Below, piece by piece: positions 9,673 through 20,307 of a stretch of DNA of 64,000 nucleotides. The stretch lies in NCBI GenBank assembly GCA_016869555.1, contig VGDY01000001.1, forward strand, positions 1-64,000. Direction: 5' to 3'. Under the pieces are notes generated by a model. The model had not been told where the DNA came from, searched no databases, and saw nothing but the letters and a program-made list of their open reading frames with translations. Numbering within the stretch: the stretch's first letter is position 1; the number at the start of each line of letters is the position of its first letter. The DNA comes from Alphaproteobacteria bacterium. GTDB lineage: Bacteria > Pseudomonadota > Alphaproteobacteria > Rhizobiales > Beijerinckiaceae. The position numbers were made by a program, and so were the translations under genes.

Positions 9673-11100
9673 TCACGGGCGGACGAACCGGCGCCCGAAC
9701 CAAGTCGCGACGAGATCGCCCAGCCCGGCGATGTCGAAGGCCACGGTCAACAGCCCGTAGACGGAAGCGCCGACCAGGATTTGCGCGATCAGCGTGAGAG
9801 CGCCGGGCGTCATTTCGCGCAGAGGCGTCAGCGCCAGCGACATCGCGCCCGTCGCCACGAGCGCCGCGAACATGTCCCAGAACGACGGCCAGACCGGCTG
9901 CGTGCGCAGCGCGAAATAGACCGTCGCGACAAGCGCCGCGACATAGGCGCCGGCCTGCGCGATAGCGAGATTGGAGGCGTCCTCGCCCCACGGCAGGATG
10001 AAGAGCAGCGCGAGGCCAAAGGCGACAGCGGCAAGCGCCGCGACGATGAGCGGCGTCGTCTTCTTTTCGATCTGAAACACCGGATTGACGCCAAATAGGA
10101 TGACGCCCATCGCGAACAGTCCCGTCAGCAGCAGGCCGAGATAATGACCGAACGGACCGCGATATTGGGCGGGCACGATCAGCGTTTCGATCGAGGGCAT
10201 GACGAACCAGAGTCCGGCGCAGGCCGGCAGCAGAAAGGCGACGACGATCCCGAGATTGCGCGCGACCTGCTCTTTCGCGCGATCGGCGCCATGTCGCTCA
10301 TGCGCGGCGACGGCGATCTGAAACAACAGCACGTCGAGCGCGGAGCCGAGCGCCTGCACCGCGCGCACGCCGAGATCATAGGCGAGCGCGAACTGGCCGG
10401 TCTCGGCGAAACCGAACACGCTGGCGACGATGGAGCGCGCGGCGAGCGGCATCGCCTGATAGAGAAGATGCGCGGCGACGATCGGCGCGCTATAGGCGGC
10501 GAGCGCGCGCGCATTCTGACTCGAGGCGGCGCGGATGTCGGCGCCCGGATCGAGCAGCGCGCCACGCCCGAGAACGACCGTGCCGAACAGGCTTGCGACG
10601 CCGCCGGCAAGGGCGATGGCGGCGGACTGAAAAATGAAGGCGCCGCCGCCGATAAAAACCAGCGCCAGCGCATTTTTTGCGAGCATCAGCCGCACATAGG
10701 CGCGGTCGTGAAAGCGCGCGCGCACCAGCGCCGTGCAATAGTCGAACAATCCGTTGGCGACCGCGGTCAGCAAGGCGAGCAGAATAAGGTTGGTTTCGAA
10801 ATCGAGCGGCGGGCCGACGAGCGCGTAAATCCCTGTCGCCGTTCCAAGGAACAGCGTGACGGCGATGAAGGACGCATCGAGAGTCGAGCGCACGACCGGC
10901 TCCTTGTCGCGCGTGCGCTTCGAATAAAAGCGCGTCGCCGACAGGCGCAGCCAGTCATAGAGCGCGGTCTGCACGACGACCGCGATGGAGAAGGCGAGCG
11001 CGAAACGGCCGAATTCTTCGGGGCCGAGAAATTTCGCGACCGTCAGCCCGATAACGAAATTGACGATCGTATTGGCGAGAAAGGCGAGAAGAACGTTCAC
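9673..11100 (-). CDS. Lipopolysaccharide biosynthesis / oligosaccharide flippase (Wzx/MATE-like)
   Basis: Multi-TM: MNVLLAFLANTIVNFVIGLTVAKFLGPEEFGRFALAFSI...; GTG start abutting the ileS stop. Confidence 0.8.
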   Translation of the reverse strand: MNVLLAFLANTIVNFVIGLTVAKFLGPEEFGRFALAFSIAVVVQTALYDWLRLSATRFYSKRTRDKEPVVRSTLDASFIAVTLFLGTATGIYALVGPPLDFETNLILLALLTAVANGLFDYCTALVRARFHDRAYVRLMLAKNALALVFIGGGAFIFQSAAIALAGGVASLFGTVVLGRGALLDPGADIRAASSQNARALAAYSAPIVAAHLLYQAMPLAARSIVASVFGFAETGQFALAYDLGVRAVQALGSALDVLLFQIAVAAHERHGADRAKEQVARNLGIVVAFLLPACAGLWFVMPSIETLIVPAQYRGPFGHYLGLLLTGLFAMGVILFGVNPVFQIEKKTTPLIVAALAAVAFGLALLFILPWGEDASNLAIAQAGAYVAALVATVYFALRTQPVWPSFWDMFAALVATGAMSLALTPLREMTPGALTLIAQILVGASVYGLLTVAFDIAGLGDLVATWFGRRFVRP

Positions 11101-14100
11101 TTAAGAGCCTGCCCCGCTCCAGCGCCCCAGCGCGACAAGTTCGCGTAACGCCAGCGCGTCGCGCGGCGTCACGTCGGGATAATCCGGATCCGCCGTCGCC
11201 GGATCGAAATATTTCCAAGAGCGGGCGCATTTGACTCCCGGCGCGCGTTGCGTAACCACCGCGACGCCCGGCGCTTCCGGCAGGCGGAACGCCTCCGCCG
11301 GGCCGTCTCCGGCCACAATACGAATGTCGGATGCGATGCAGATTTCCGCGAAATCGACGCCTGCCAACGCCGCGCGCAATGACTCATCGGCGACGTAAAC
11401 GATCGGCGCCGCCTCCAGCGAAGAGCCGATGCGCTTTTGCGCGCGCTCGATTTCGAGCGCGCCGGTGACGACCGAGCGGATTTTACGAATCTTCTCCCAT
11501 TTCGCGGCAAGCGCGTCGTCGCGCCATGCGTCGGGAATGGCGGGAAAATGCTCCAGATGCACGGAGAGCGCATTCGGATAGCGCGCGAGCCACGCCTCCT
11601 CCGCGGTGAAGACGAGAATCGGCGCGAGCCATGCCGTGACGCTGCGGAAAATCCGGTCGATGGTCGCGAGCGCCGCCTTGCGTTTGACGCTCGACGGCGG
11701 ATCGCAATAGAGCGCGTCCTTGCGCACGTCGAAATAGAAGGCCGAAAGCTCGCTCGTCATGAAATGCGTGAGCAACGCGACGACGCGCTTATAGTCATAG
11801 GCCGCATAGGATGCTCGGATCGACTCGTCGAGCTGATGCAGACGTTGCAGCATGAGGCGTTCGAGCTCTCCCGCCTCGCGCATCGCCGAATCGTCGTTTG
11901 GCTGATAATGCTCCAGAGCGCCGATCATCCAGCGCAGCGTGTTACGCAGCTTGCGATAAAGCTCGACGAAGGTTTTCAGGATTTCCGGCCCGACGCGCAG
12001 ATCGTCGGCGTAATCCGACGCCGCGACCCAGAGCCGCATGATGTCGGCGCCGGAATCGGCGATGATTTTTTGCGGCGCCACGACATTGCCGAGCGACTTC
12101 GACATTTTGCGCCCGCGCTCATCGAGCACGAAGCCATGCGTCAGCACGGAATCGTAGGGCGCGCGGCCGCGCGTGCCGCAGCTTTCGAGCAGCGAGGAAT
12201 GAAACCAGCCGCGATGCTGGTCGGAGCCTTCGAGATACATGATCTCGTCTTCGCCGCCGTCGCGCTTGCGGCGGATGCCGGCGAGCATCGGGAAATGAAC
12301 GGGGTCTTCGAGCGTGAAGGCGTGGGTTGAGCCTGAATCGAACCATACGTCGAGAACGTCGGCGATTTTCTCGTAATCCGCCGCGTCGTAATCGGGCGAC
12401 AGAAAGCGCTCGGCGGCGTTCGCCTCATACCAGGCGTCGGCGCCTTCCTTCTCGAAGGCGTCGATGATGCGGGCGTTGACGCGCGCGTCGACCAGCGGCT
12501 CATGCGTCCCCTTCCTGACGAAGACCGCGATCGGCACGCCCCAGGCGCGCTGGCGCGACACAACCCAGTCGGGACGATTGGCGATCATGCCGCGAATGCG
12601 GTTCTCTCCCGCCGCCGGCGTCCATTGCGTGCGCGCGATTTCCTCGAGCGCGATCTCGCGCAGGGTCGGCGCATTGCCCACCTCCCCCTTGAGGGGGGAG
12701 GTCGCGTCGCGCAGCGACGCGGGAGGGGGTGACGATTCCGATCCCGCGCTGTGTTCACCCCACCCCGCGCCTTCGGCGCGACCCTCCCCCTCAAGGGGAG
12801 GGTGGGAGAGCGGTTTATCCATCGCGATGAACCCGGACGCGATGGGTTTATCCATCGCGATGAACCATTGCGGCGTATTGCGGAAAATCACCGGCTTCTT
12901 CGAGCGCCATGAATGCGGATATTGATGCTTCAATTTTCCGCGCGCGATCAGATTGCCGGCCTGAACCAGCGCGGCGATCACCGCTTCATTGGCGTCGCCC
13001 TTGTCGCCCTTGTCGGTGATGACGCGCTTGCCTTCAAAGCCCGGCGCGTCCTTCGTGTAGAAGCCGTCCTCGTCGACTGTGTAAGGAATGCGCGTATCGA
13101 TCCCGCGCGCCTGCAACTCGCGCGCGTTCGACATCCAAATGTCGAAGTCCTCGCGGCCATGGCCGGGTGCCGTATGCACAAAGCCCGTGCCGGTATCGTC
13201 GGTGACATGCTCGCCGTCGAAGAGCGGCACGTCGAAATCGTAGCCAAGATGCGCAAGCGGATGCGCGCAGATCAATTCGTCGAGCATCGCGGCGGGCACG
13301 TCGTGCAAACGCTCATAGCCATCGACCTTCGCCGCCTTGAACGCCTCGCTCGCAAGCTTGTCGGCGATGACGAAGGTTGCGCCCGGAAGCGCCCAGTTGC
13401 CTGCGGGCGCATGGGTGACGTGATAGAGGCCGTAGTCGATCTTCGAGGAGAAGGAGATCGCGCGATTGCCGGGAAGCGTCCAGGGCGTCGTCGTCCAGAT
13501 GACGATGCGCGCGTCGCTCAGTTCGCCCTCGGCGCCCCGCGGGATCGGAAACGCCACCCATACCTGGTCGCTCGTATAATCCTCATATTCGACTTCGGCT
13601 TCGGCGAGCGCAGTCTTTTCGACGACGCTCCACATCACCGGCTTCGAGCCGCGATAGAGCAGGCCGTTCGCGGCGAATTTCATGATCTCGCGCGCGATCG
13701 TCGCTTCCGCCGGAAAAGCCATCGTCGAATAGGGATGGTCCCATGCGCCGGCGACGCCCAGACGCTTGAACTCCTCGCGCTGCACGGAAAGCCAATGTTC
13801 GGCATAGGCGCGGCATTCGCGCCGGAAAGCGATCATCGCCTCGGGATGGGAAAAATCGGGCTTCTGCTTTCCCAAGGCGCGATAATTCTCCTCCTCGATC
13901 TTCCATTCGATCGGCAGGCCGTGGCAGTCCCAGCCCGGCACATAGACGCAATCCTTGCCGGTCATGCGCTGGCTGCGCGTCACCAGATCCTTGAGGATTT
14001 TATTCAGCGCATGGCCGATATGAATATTGCCGTTGGCGTAGGGCGGCCCGTCATGCAGCGTGAATTTCGGCCGGCCGGCGGCGGCCTCGCGCATTTTCTG

Positions 14101-14235
14101 CTCTAAGCCGATCGCCTCCCAGCGCTTGAGGAATTCCGGCTCGCGCTGCGGCAGGCCGGCGCGCATGGGAAAATCCGTGACCGGCAGATAGAGGCTCTTG
14201 GAATAATCCGGCCCCTTGGGGCTGTCGTCGTTCAT
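11101..14235 (-). CDS. ileS: Isoleucyl-tRNA synthetase, carrying an in-frame low-complexity insertion
   Basis: [58 protein letters not shown]; internal [47 protein letters not shown] segment. Confidence 0.97.
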   Translation of the reverse strand: MNDDSPKGPDYSKSLYLPVTDFPMRAGLPQREPEFLKRWEAIGLEQKMREAAAGRPKFTLHDGPPYANGNIHIGHALNKILKDLVTRSQRMTGKDCVYVPGWDCHGLPIEWKIEEENYRALGKQKPDFSHPEAMIAFRRECRAYAEHWLSVQREEFKRLGVAGAWDHPYSTMAFPAEATIAREIMKFAANGLLYRGSKPVMWSVVEKTALAEAEVEYEDYTSDQVWVAFPIPRGAEGELSDARIVIWTTTPWTLPGNRAISFSSKIDYGLYHVTHAPAGNWALPGATFVIADKLASEAFKAAKVDGYERLHDVPAAMLDELICAHPLAHLGYDFDVPLFDGEHVTDDTGTGFVHTAPGHGREDFDIWMSNARELQARGIDTRIPYTVDEDGFYTKDAPGFEGKRVITDKGDKGDANEAVIAALVQAGNLIARGKLKHQYPHSWRSKKPVIFRNTPQWFIAMDKPIASGFIAMDKPLSHPPLEGEGRAEGAGWGEHSAGSESSPPPASLRDATSPLKGEVGNAPTLREIALEEIARTQWTPAAGENRIRGMIANRPDWVVSRQRAWGVPIAVFVRKGTHEPLVDARVNARIIDAFEKEGADAWYEANAAERFLSPDYDAADYEKIADVLDVWFDSGSTHAFTLEDPVHFPMLAGIRRKRDGGEDEIMYLEGSDQHRGWFHSSLLESCGTRGRAPYDSVLTHGFVLDERGRKMSKSLGNVVAPQKIIADSGADIMRLWVAASDYADDLRVGPEILKTFVELYRKLRNTLRWMIGALEHYQPNDDSAMREAGELERLMLQRLHQLDESIRASYAAYDYKRVVALLTHFMTSELSAFYFDVRKDALYCDPPSSVKRKAALATIDRIFRSVTAWLAPILVFTAEEAWLARYPNALSVHLEHFPAIPDAWRDDALAAKWEKIRKIRSVVTGALEIERAQKRIGSSLEAAPIVYVADESLRAALAGVDFAEICIASDIRIVAGDGPAEAFRLPEAPGVAVVTQRAPGVKCARSWKYFDPATADPDYPDVTPRDALALRELVALGRWSGAGS
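12677..12810. repeat. Composite palindromic repeat inserted in ileS (CCCACCTCCCCCTTGAGGGGGGAGG ... ACCCTCCCCCTCAAGGGGAGGGTGGGAG)
   Basis: Terminal inverted arms and internal hairpins read directly; encodes the HPPLEGEG...SPLKGEVG segment of IleS. Confidence 0.85.
12812..12866. repeat. Tandem direct duplication in ileS (22-bp GGTTTATCCATCGCGATGAACC twice, 33-bp period)
   Basis: Copies at 12812-12833 and 12845-12866; protein [18 protein letters not shown]. Confidence 0.9.
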
Positions 14236-14450
14236 TGTCGTGAAAACCGCCTCAAGCGACGCCGCGCGCCATAACCTCAGCCGCCGCCGCGCTCATTAGA
14301 AGATTTCTAGGAAGAGCGCCAATCGCGCCGCGCCCGGTCCTCGCGCGAGCCTTTAGCTCCAAGCGCGAGCCGGGCCGGTAATTCGACGGGCGGTCAGGAA
14401 ACGCATCCGCTCCTCATTAGCAGCGCAAACCTGACCGGAAAAGAGGCCAA

Positions 14451-14726
14451 TCAACGGGGGCGTCTAAGTCCCAGCAGGCCGGCCAGAAAAGCGAGGCCGC
14501 CCGCCACGACGGCGATGACGAGCAACACCAGAAACGCCCCGGACAGCAGCGTAAAGCCGATGAACAGAAACAGCAGCAGCGCCGCGGTGACCATCAGGCT
14601 CTGCCATGGCGACAGCTTGACGACCTTGACCCGGTCGGCGCGCCCGGTCGCGACCCAGATGCGGGAGGCGTCGGTCTCCTCCCCCGGTAGAATGATTTCG
14701 ACCCGTCCCTTGGGCTCTTCGGTCAT
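14451..14726 (-). CDS. Small hypothetical membrane protein
   Basis: VEIILPGEETDASRIWVATGRADRVKVVKLSPWQS plus two hydrophobic segments. Confidence 0.6.
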   Translation of the reverse strand: MTEEPKGRVEIILPGEETDASRIWVATGRADRVKVVKLSPWQSLMVTAALLLFLFIGFTLLSGAFLVLLVIAVVAGGLAFLAGLLGLRRPR

Positions 14727-14791
14727 GGCGCTTTCCCTCCCGTCGAGGATGATGTCTCCAAGCTAGATCGGCCGCCGATCATGGCAACAGA

Positions 14792-15763
14792 TCATGGTCT
14801 CGACCCGGCCGCGCCGCTTTCGGCCAGTATTTTGCGCGCCTCTTCGACGTCGACGCGCATTCTTTCGACGAGCGCCTCGACGCTGTCGAATTTCGCTTCG
14901 GCCCGTATAAAGCCGTAGAAAGCGACTTCCACCTCCTTGCCGTAAAGATCGCCGTCGAAATCGAAGACGAAGACTTCGAGCAGCGGCGCGCCATTGTCAA
15001 AGGTCGGCCGCCGGCCGAAGCTCGCGACGCCCTGATGAATCATCCCCTCGATCTCGATCGTCACGGCGTAAATCCCGTGCTTGAGCCGATTGGCGGGATC
15101 GAGGGCGATGTTCGCGGTGGGAAAGCCCAGTTCGCGCCCGCGCTTGTCGCCGTGACGCACCACGCCACGAATGAAATAGGGATGGCCGAGAAGGCGGCGC
15201 GCCAATGCCGCGTCGCCCCGTTCGAGCGCTTCCCGCGTCGCCGTCGAGGAAACGGCCTCTAAGCTGCCCTCCTCGTCCTGGGTGATGCGGTCGACGATTT
15301 CGACGATCATCCCCAGCCGCTCGCCTTCCGCGCGCAGGAACTCCGGTCCGCCCTCGCGGCCGGCGCCGAAGCGGAAGTCATAGCCGGCGACGACGGCCGA
15401 AAGCCGCAGGCGCTCGTGCAGGATTTTCTCGGTGAAGATTCGCGCCGGACTTTGCGCGAAGTCTTTGTCGAAGGTGAGCACGATCATGCCGTCGAGACCG
15501 AGGCGCGCCGCCTGCGCCGCTTTGGCGTCGGGCGGCGTTAGGCGAAAAATCACGGTCTCGCCAGCGAAGACATCCGCCGGATGCGGCTCGAAGGTCAGGA
15601 GAATGCAGGGGCGCGAGAGTTTTGCGGCGAGCGCCTGGGCGCGAGCGATGACGCCGCGGTGGCCCCTGTGCAGCCCGTCGAAATTGCCGATCGCCGCGAC
15701 GGCGCCTTCGAGGCCAGGCGGCGGCGCTTGCGGGTCGCGCGCGACGATGAAGGACGAGGACAA
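14792..15763 (-). CDS. ribF: Bifunctional riboflavin kinase/FAD synthetase
   Basis: AIGNFDGLHRGHRGVIARA...LLTFEPHP; HGDKRGRELGFPTANIAL. Confidence 0.96.
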   Translation of the reverse strand: MSSSFIVARDPQAPPPGLEGAVAAIGNFDGLHRGHRGVIARAQALAAKLSRPCILLTFEPHPADVFAGETVIFRLTPPDAKAAQAARLGLDGMIVLTFDKDFAQSPARIFTEKILHERLRLSAVVAGYDFRFGAGREGGPEFLRAEGERLGMIVEIVDRITQDEEGSLEAVSSTATREALERGDAALARRLLGHPYFIRGVVRHGDKRGRELGFPTANIALDPANRLKHGIYAVTIEIEGMIHQGVASFGRRPTFDNGAPLLEVFVFDFDGDLYGKEVEVAFYGFIRAEAKFDSVEALVERMRVDVEEARKILAESGAAGSRP

Positions 15764-15779
15764 GGCGCGGGCCGGAAAT

Positions 15780-16265
15780 TCAAGCCGAGGCCGGTTTTTC
15801 CTCCAAGGGCGCCGGCGCCGCGGCGCGGACGACTTGTTCGCGGCTCGGCACCATGACGAAGGCTTCGCCGTCGAGCACGACCTTGCCGTCGACCAGACAT
15901 TCGCATTTGAGCTTGGCGCGCCGGCCCTTTTCGATCAGCTCGACGACCTCGACGATGACGGTGATGACGTCGCCGATCTTGACCGGGGCGCGGAAATTCA
16001 GGGTCTGCGACAGATAGACGGCGCCGGGGCCGGGCAGATACATGCCGATGACCGTCGAAATCAGCGACGCCGTATAGAGTCCGTGGACGATGCGCTCGCC
16101 GAAGCGCGTCTTCGACGCGAAGTGATCGGAGAGATGAATCGGATTGCGGTCGCCGGAAAGATCGGCGAAGGCGATCACGTCGTCGTCCATCACCGCCTTC
16201 ATCAGCGTCTCGCGCATGCCGACGCTCAGATCTTCGAAATAATAGATTTTGAACGGCGTCGACAT
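15780..16265 (-). CDS. MaoC family dehydratase (hotdog fold)
   Basis: YYFEDLSVGMRETLMKAVMDDDVIAFADLSGDRNPIHLSDHFASKTRFGERIVHGLYTASLIS. Confidence 0.9.
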   Translation of the reverse strand: MSTPFKIYYFEDLSVGMRETLMKAVMDDDVIAFADLSGDRNPIHLSDHFASKTRFGERIVHGLYTASLISTVIGMYLPGPGAVYLSQTLNFRAPVKIGDVITVIVEVVELIEKGRRAKLKCECLVDGKVVLDGEAFVMVPSREQVVRAAAPAPLEEKPASA

Positions 16266-16327
16266 GAAGGCACCGGAAGGTTGCGTGGCTGATCGTAACC
16301 GCAGGAACGAGGCCCGCGCAGCCCCTT

Positions 16328-17230
16328 TTACCAGAAAAGCTCGCGAGCCAAAGCCTTGGGACGCGCGCCGGCGCGGGCGAAAAGCGATTCGAGCGCCGCC
16401 TCGTCCAACGCGCCGCCTTCGGGGTGCAGTTCGTCGCGATGCACCCCATGGAGGACGAACAGGCAGTCGAACCCGGCGCGGCCGGCGCCGGCGAGATCGG
16501 TGAAGGCGCCGTCGCCGATCGCCAAAATCCGCGAAGGGTCGACATCGCCACGCAATTTCTGCAGCCGTTCCCTGGCCGCGGCGTAGATCGGCGCATGGGG
16601 CTTGCCGAAGGTCAGGACACGGCCGCCGATCGCCGCATAGCGCTCCGCCAGGGCGCCGGCGCAGTAGACGAGATCATTGCCGACCGCGACGACGATGTCG
16701 GGATTGGCGCAGAGCATCGTCAGGTCGCGCGCCTTCAGAATCGCGAGCTGTTCGTCGTAATCCGCGGGGGCTTCATTGCGCTCGTTGAGGAGGCCGGTGC
16801 AGACGACGTAATCGGCGGCTTCCGGTCCGACGCGCATCACGGGCGCGCCAAGACGACGCGCCGCTTCGCGGAACAGACCGTCGTCGCGCGAAGGTCCAAG
16901 GTGATAGACCGCCTGGCCGACGCGGGCGACGATTTCGCGCAGCGCAAGCTCCCCGGCCGATACGAGATCGTCGAAACAGTCCTGCGGAACGCCGAGGCCT
17001 AGAAGCTGGCGGCGGATCTCGTCGTCAGGCCGCGAGGCGTTGGTGATCAGCACCACGGACCCGCCCCTGGCGCGAAAGCGCTTCAGCGCCTCTGCCGCTT
17101 CCGGAAAGTGACGCCTTCCATCGATCAGCACCCCCCAGCCGTCGCAAAGGATCGCGTCATAGCCGGCGGCGAGTTCATGAAGTCCGGCGACGAAGGGAAC
17201 GCGGCTCCTCTCAGAGGCGCCCGACGTCAA
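16328..17230 (-). CDS. HAD-superfamily hydrolase, subfamily IIA (TIGR01459-like)
   Basis: YDAILCDGWGVLIDGRRHFPEAAEALKRFRARGGSVVLITNASR...AIGDGAFTDLAGAGRAGFDCLFVLHG; proposed TTG start at 17230 gives a TTGA overlap with the upstream carbonic anhydrase stop. Confidence 0.88.
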   Translation of the reverse strand: MTSGASERSRVPFVAGLHELAAGYDAILCDGWGVLIDGRRHFPEAAEALKRFRARGGSVVLITNASRPDDEIRRQLLGLGVPQDCFDDLVSAGELALREIVARVGQAVYHLGPSRDDGLFREAARRLGAPVMRVGPEAADYVVCTGLLNERNEAPADYDEQLAILKARDLTMLCANPDIVVAVGNDLVYCAGALAERYAAIGGRVLTFGKPHAPIYAAARERLQKLRGDVDPSRILAIGDGAFTDLAGAGRAGFDCLFVLHGVHRDELHPEGGALDEAALESLFARAGARPKALARELFW

Positions 17231-17943
17231 AAGCGCGCCTCGGCGAAAGCGGCGGCATGGGCCTGTTCGCACACGGGATTGAAGGCCCCGGTCGATTCGT
17301 CGAGCAGAAACAGACGCCCGTCCATGATTCGGAACAATGCGCCGTGCAGCTGCAGATGGCGGTGATGCTCGAGCACCTGGATCATTGGGAATGAGCGTAG
17401 ATTGCGCAACGTCAGTTTCACCGCCTCGAATTCGAGCCGCTCCACATAATGCCGGTCCCTGGGATTGGGGGGGACGCCCAGGCGATCGACCGCCGGACCA
17501 AGCATCTTGATCCAGTCGCCGATGAAGTCGCTGTGGCTCAGCCGAGGCGTATCGGGATCGGCCGCGATTTGGGCGTACGCTTGGACGCCGCCGCACTGGC
17601 CATGCCCCAGAACGACGATATCGGAGACTTTCAGCGCCATGACGGCGTATTCGAGCGCCGCCGACGCCCCGTGATAGTGATCGTCCGGCTCATAGGGCGG
17701 CACCAGCGCCGCGACGTTCCGCAGGACGAAAAGCTCGCCGGGCCCGGCGCTGAAAATCGCCTCCGGCGCGACGCGGGAATCGCAGCAGCTGATGACCATG
17801 GTTTTGGGCGTCTGCCCCTTGACCGACAATTCCTCGAATCGGCCGTGGTCGGCGAGAAACCGGCCGCTGACGAAGGATTCATAGCCCTCGATGAGCGCTG
17901 CCGGCAATGTGGGCGCGCCGGGCGACAGCTCCTGATCGGCCAT
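17227..17943 (-). CDS. Beta-class carbonic anhydrase
   Basis: VISCCDSRVAPEAIFSAGPGELFVLRNVAALVPP...VLGHGQCGGVQA. Confidence 0.95.
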   Translation of the reverse strand: MADQELSPGAPTLPAALIEGYESFVSGRFLADHGRFEELSVKGQTPKTMVISCCDSRVAPEAIFSAGPGELFVLRNVAALVPPYEPDDHYHGASAALEYAVMALKVSDIVVLGHGQCGGVQAYAQIAADPDTPRLSHSDFIGDWIKMLGPAVDRLGVPPNPRDRHYVERLEFEAVKLTLRNLRSFPMIQVLEHHRHLQLHGALFRIMDGRLFLLDESTGAFNPVCEQAHAAAFAEARF

Positions 17944-18058
17944 TTAATAACCTTCCCTCCTGCGCATCGCCCGGGCGGATGGCGGACACTGGGGTTATTG
18001 TGTAGATCACGCGGCGGGGTCAAGAGAAGGCCAGACCGTTCCGATACTGGAGTTTTGA

Positions 18059-18928
18059 ATGATTTCGCGACTGAAGCGCAGCGTGCTGGCCATGCCGGGC
18101 TCGAACGTCCGAGCGTTGGAAAAAGGCAAGACGCTTTCCGCCGACGTCCTGATGTTCGAACTCGAAGACGGGGTGGCGGAATCCGCCAAGGCGACGGCCC
18201 GCGATCAGGTCGCGGCGGCGGTGTCGCAAGGCGGCTATGGCGCCCGCCAGCTGGCGGTGCGGGTCAATGCGCGCGGCTCGGAGTGGTATAAGCCCGACCT
18301 TTCCGCGATCGCGTCGCTGGGGCCGGACGCGATCGTCATTCCCAAGGTCAATTCGCGCGACGAGATTCTGAAGGCGGCGGCTGATATCGTCGCCGCCGGC
18401 GCGCCGCGCAAGACGCGTCTATGGGCGATGATCGAGACCCCGCGCGCGGTCCTCGACATTGAAAAGATCGCGAGCGCCGCCGACGATGCGGCCTCGCGCC
18501 TCGAAGTTCTGATTCTCGGCCCCAACGACATCGCCAAATCGACGCGGGCGCGCCTGACGCCGGGTCGGCAGGCGCTGCTCTCCTGGCTTTCCGCGGGCGT
18601 GCTCGCGGCGCGGGTCCACAACATCGAGATCATCGACGGCATCTACAACGACTTCAACGACCTTGATGGTCTTCGGCGCGAGGCGGAGCAGGGCCGCGAC
18701 TTCGGCTTTGACGGGAAAATGCTCATTCATCCAAGCCAGATCGCGCCGGTGAACGAGATTTTCGCGCCGAGCGCCGAGGAGGTTGATTTCGCCCGAAGGA
18801 TCATCGCGATATTCGACGAGCCGGACAACGCCGATAAGGGCGTCGTGCAGATCGACGGGAAAATGATCGAGCGTCTGCATCTCGACATCGCCCGGCGCAC
18901 ATTGCAGCTTGTCGAAGCGGCGGGCTGA
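18059..18928 (+). CDS. HpcH/HpaI aldolase / CitE-like CoA ester lyase
   Basis: LKRSVLAMPGSNVRALEKGKTLSADVLMFELEDGVAESAKATAR...AMIETPRAVLDIEKIA...KMLIHPSQIAPVNEIF. Confidence 0.9.
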   Translation: MISRLKRSVLAMPGSNVRALEKGKTLSADVLMFELEDGVAESAKATARDQVAAAVSQGGYGARQLAVRVNARGSEWYKPDLSAIASLGPDAIVIPKVNSRDEILKAAADIVAAGAPRKTRLWAMIETPRAVLDIEKIASAADDAASRLEVLILGPNDIAKSTRARLTPGRQALLSWLSAGVLAARVHNIEIIDGIYNDFNDLDGLRREAEQGRDFGFDGKMLIHPSQIAPVNEIFAPSAEEVDFARRIIAIFDEPDNADKGVVQIDGKMIERLHLDIARRTLQLVEAAG

Positions 18929-18996
18929 CGCGGCCGCCTGTTTTGCGGGCGCCGAACGCATCAACTATAAGAGGCCGGGAAGTCAAGGATTAGCCA

Positions 18997-20292
18997 ATGG
19001 TCTCGCCGGACGACGAAGAACCGAACCGCATCGACCTGTCCGAACCGCCGCCCGAGGCTGCGGAGTCCTCGCCTGAACCGCCGCCGCCCGTCCAACGCAA
19101 GCGCCGCTCCTTTTTCGGCTCGCTGCTGTCGACGCTGCTGCTTGTCGCCGTCCTCGCAGGCGCCGCTCTTTTTGCGGCGATCGCTTTCAAGGACCAGGAC
19201 GAGCGTTTGAAGGTCGTCGCCGATTATGCGGAGCCTTACGTCGGTCAAGCGAGCGGCGCCTTCGACGAGGCGAAGAACCGGCTCGCCGCGCTGCTTGGCG
19301 AGGAAAAATCGGCGCAAACGTCCGCGATCCCGCCCGAGGCTCCGCCAGCCCCGCCGACCGAGCCCGTCCAAATCGCGCCGGCGAAGCCTGCCGAAGCCGC
19401 GTCAAGCGAGCGGGGCCTAGATCCCGGGGCGAACGCCGCCATCGAAACGCAGAAGGCGGCTGTCGCGGCCTTGCAGAGCCGCGTCGATGTCGCCGAGGAA
19501 TTGGCGCAGCGAGCCTTGCGCGCCGCTGAAGCGGCCGGGGCGGCCGCCAACGCCGCTCAGGCGGCCGCGGAAGCGGCGGCAAAAGCGCGTCCGGCGACCG
19601 AGCCCGCCGCGAGCGGCGAGGGCGCAACGCTCACCGCCAATGATCAATTGACCGCGCTGGAAGGCCGCATCGACGAACTCGGCGATGAAATGAAAGCGCT
19701 GCGCGGGCGGCTCGAGTCGCCCAAGCATGAAACGCGCGCGGCGCCGGAAGCTTCCGCGGCGAAGACGCCAGAAGGCCCCGCCGCCCTTGTCGTCATCGCC
19801 TATGCGCTACAGCGCGAGCTCGAGGCGGGCCGGCCCTATGCCGTGGAGGCTAAGGCGCTGGCGCGGCTCGGCGCCGATTCCGCCGCTCTGGCGGCGCTTT
19901 CGCCCTTCGCCGAAAAGGGCGCGCCGACCGCGGCGCAGCTGAAAGCCGACTTCGCGCCCGCCGCAAAGCGCATTCACGCGCTCGAGGCTGGAGACTCCGG
20001 GGATATCGCGCAGCATTTGATGAAAGGCGCGAGCAAGCTCGTGCGGGTTCGTCCGTCCGGCGCGCCGACCGGCGAGGCTCAGTCGGTCGAGGAGAAAGTC
20101 GTCCATATCGACGCCGCTCTGGCGCATGGCGACTTTGCTCAGGCGAGCGCGCTGTTCGCGGCGCTTCCTGAAGCGGCGCAGAACGAGGCCAAGGAGTTCG
20201 GCGCCGCGCTGCGGGCGCGCATCGACGCGGCGCGGGCGGCTGAAAATCTCTTGCATGGCGCGATCGCCGCGCTCGTCGCAACGAAGGAATGA
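18997..20292 (+). CDS. Mitofilin-like inner membrane protein (COG4223)
   Basis: Pro/Ala-rich N-terminus, single TM, Ala-rich coiled coil, directly upstream of a HemY-family gene as in other alphaproteobacteria. Confidence 0.75.
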   Translation: MVSPDDEEPNRIDLSEPPPEAAESSPEPPPPVQRKRRSFFGSLLSTLLLVAVLAGAALFAAIAFKDQDERLKVVADYAEPYVGQASGAFDEAKNRLAALLGEEKSAQTSAIPPEAPPAPPTEPVQIAPAKPAEAASSERGLDPGANAAIETQKAAVAALQSRVDVAEELAQRALRAAEAAGAAANAAQAAAEAAAKARPATEPAASGEGATLTANDQLTALEGRIDELGDEMKALRGRLESPKHETRAAPEASAAKTPEGPAALVVIAYALQRELEAGRPYAVEAKALARLGADSAALAALSPFAEKGAPTAAQLKADFAPAAKRIHALEAGDSGDIAQHLMKGASKLVRVRPSGAPTGEAQSVEEKVVHIDAALAHGDFAQASALFAALPEAAQNEAKEFGAALRARIDAARAAENLLHGAIAALVATKE

Positions 20293-20307
20293 GCGGGATC
20301 AATCGCC

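Noticed and set aside
8678-9760. 360-aa plus-strand ORF opposite the rhomboid gene
   Set aside because: Charged low-complexity antisense artefact; rhomboid motifs on the minus strand are clear.
12784-12800. ileS palindrome as a Rho-independent terminator
   Set aside because: It lies inside an intact, conserved coding frame and lacks a T-tract, so termination there would abolish an essential gene.
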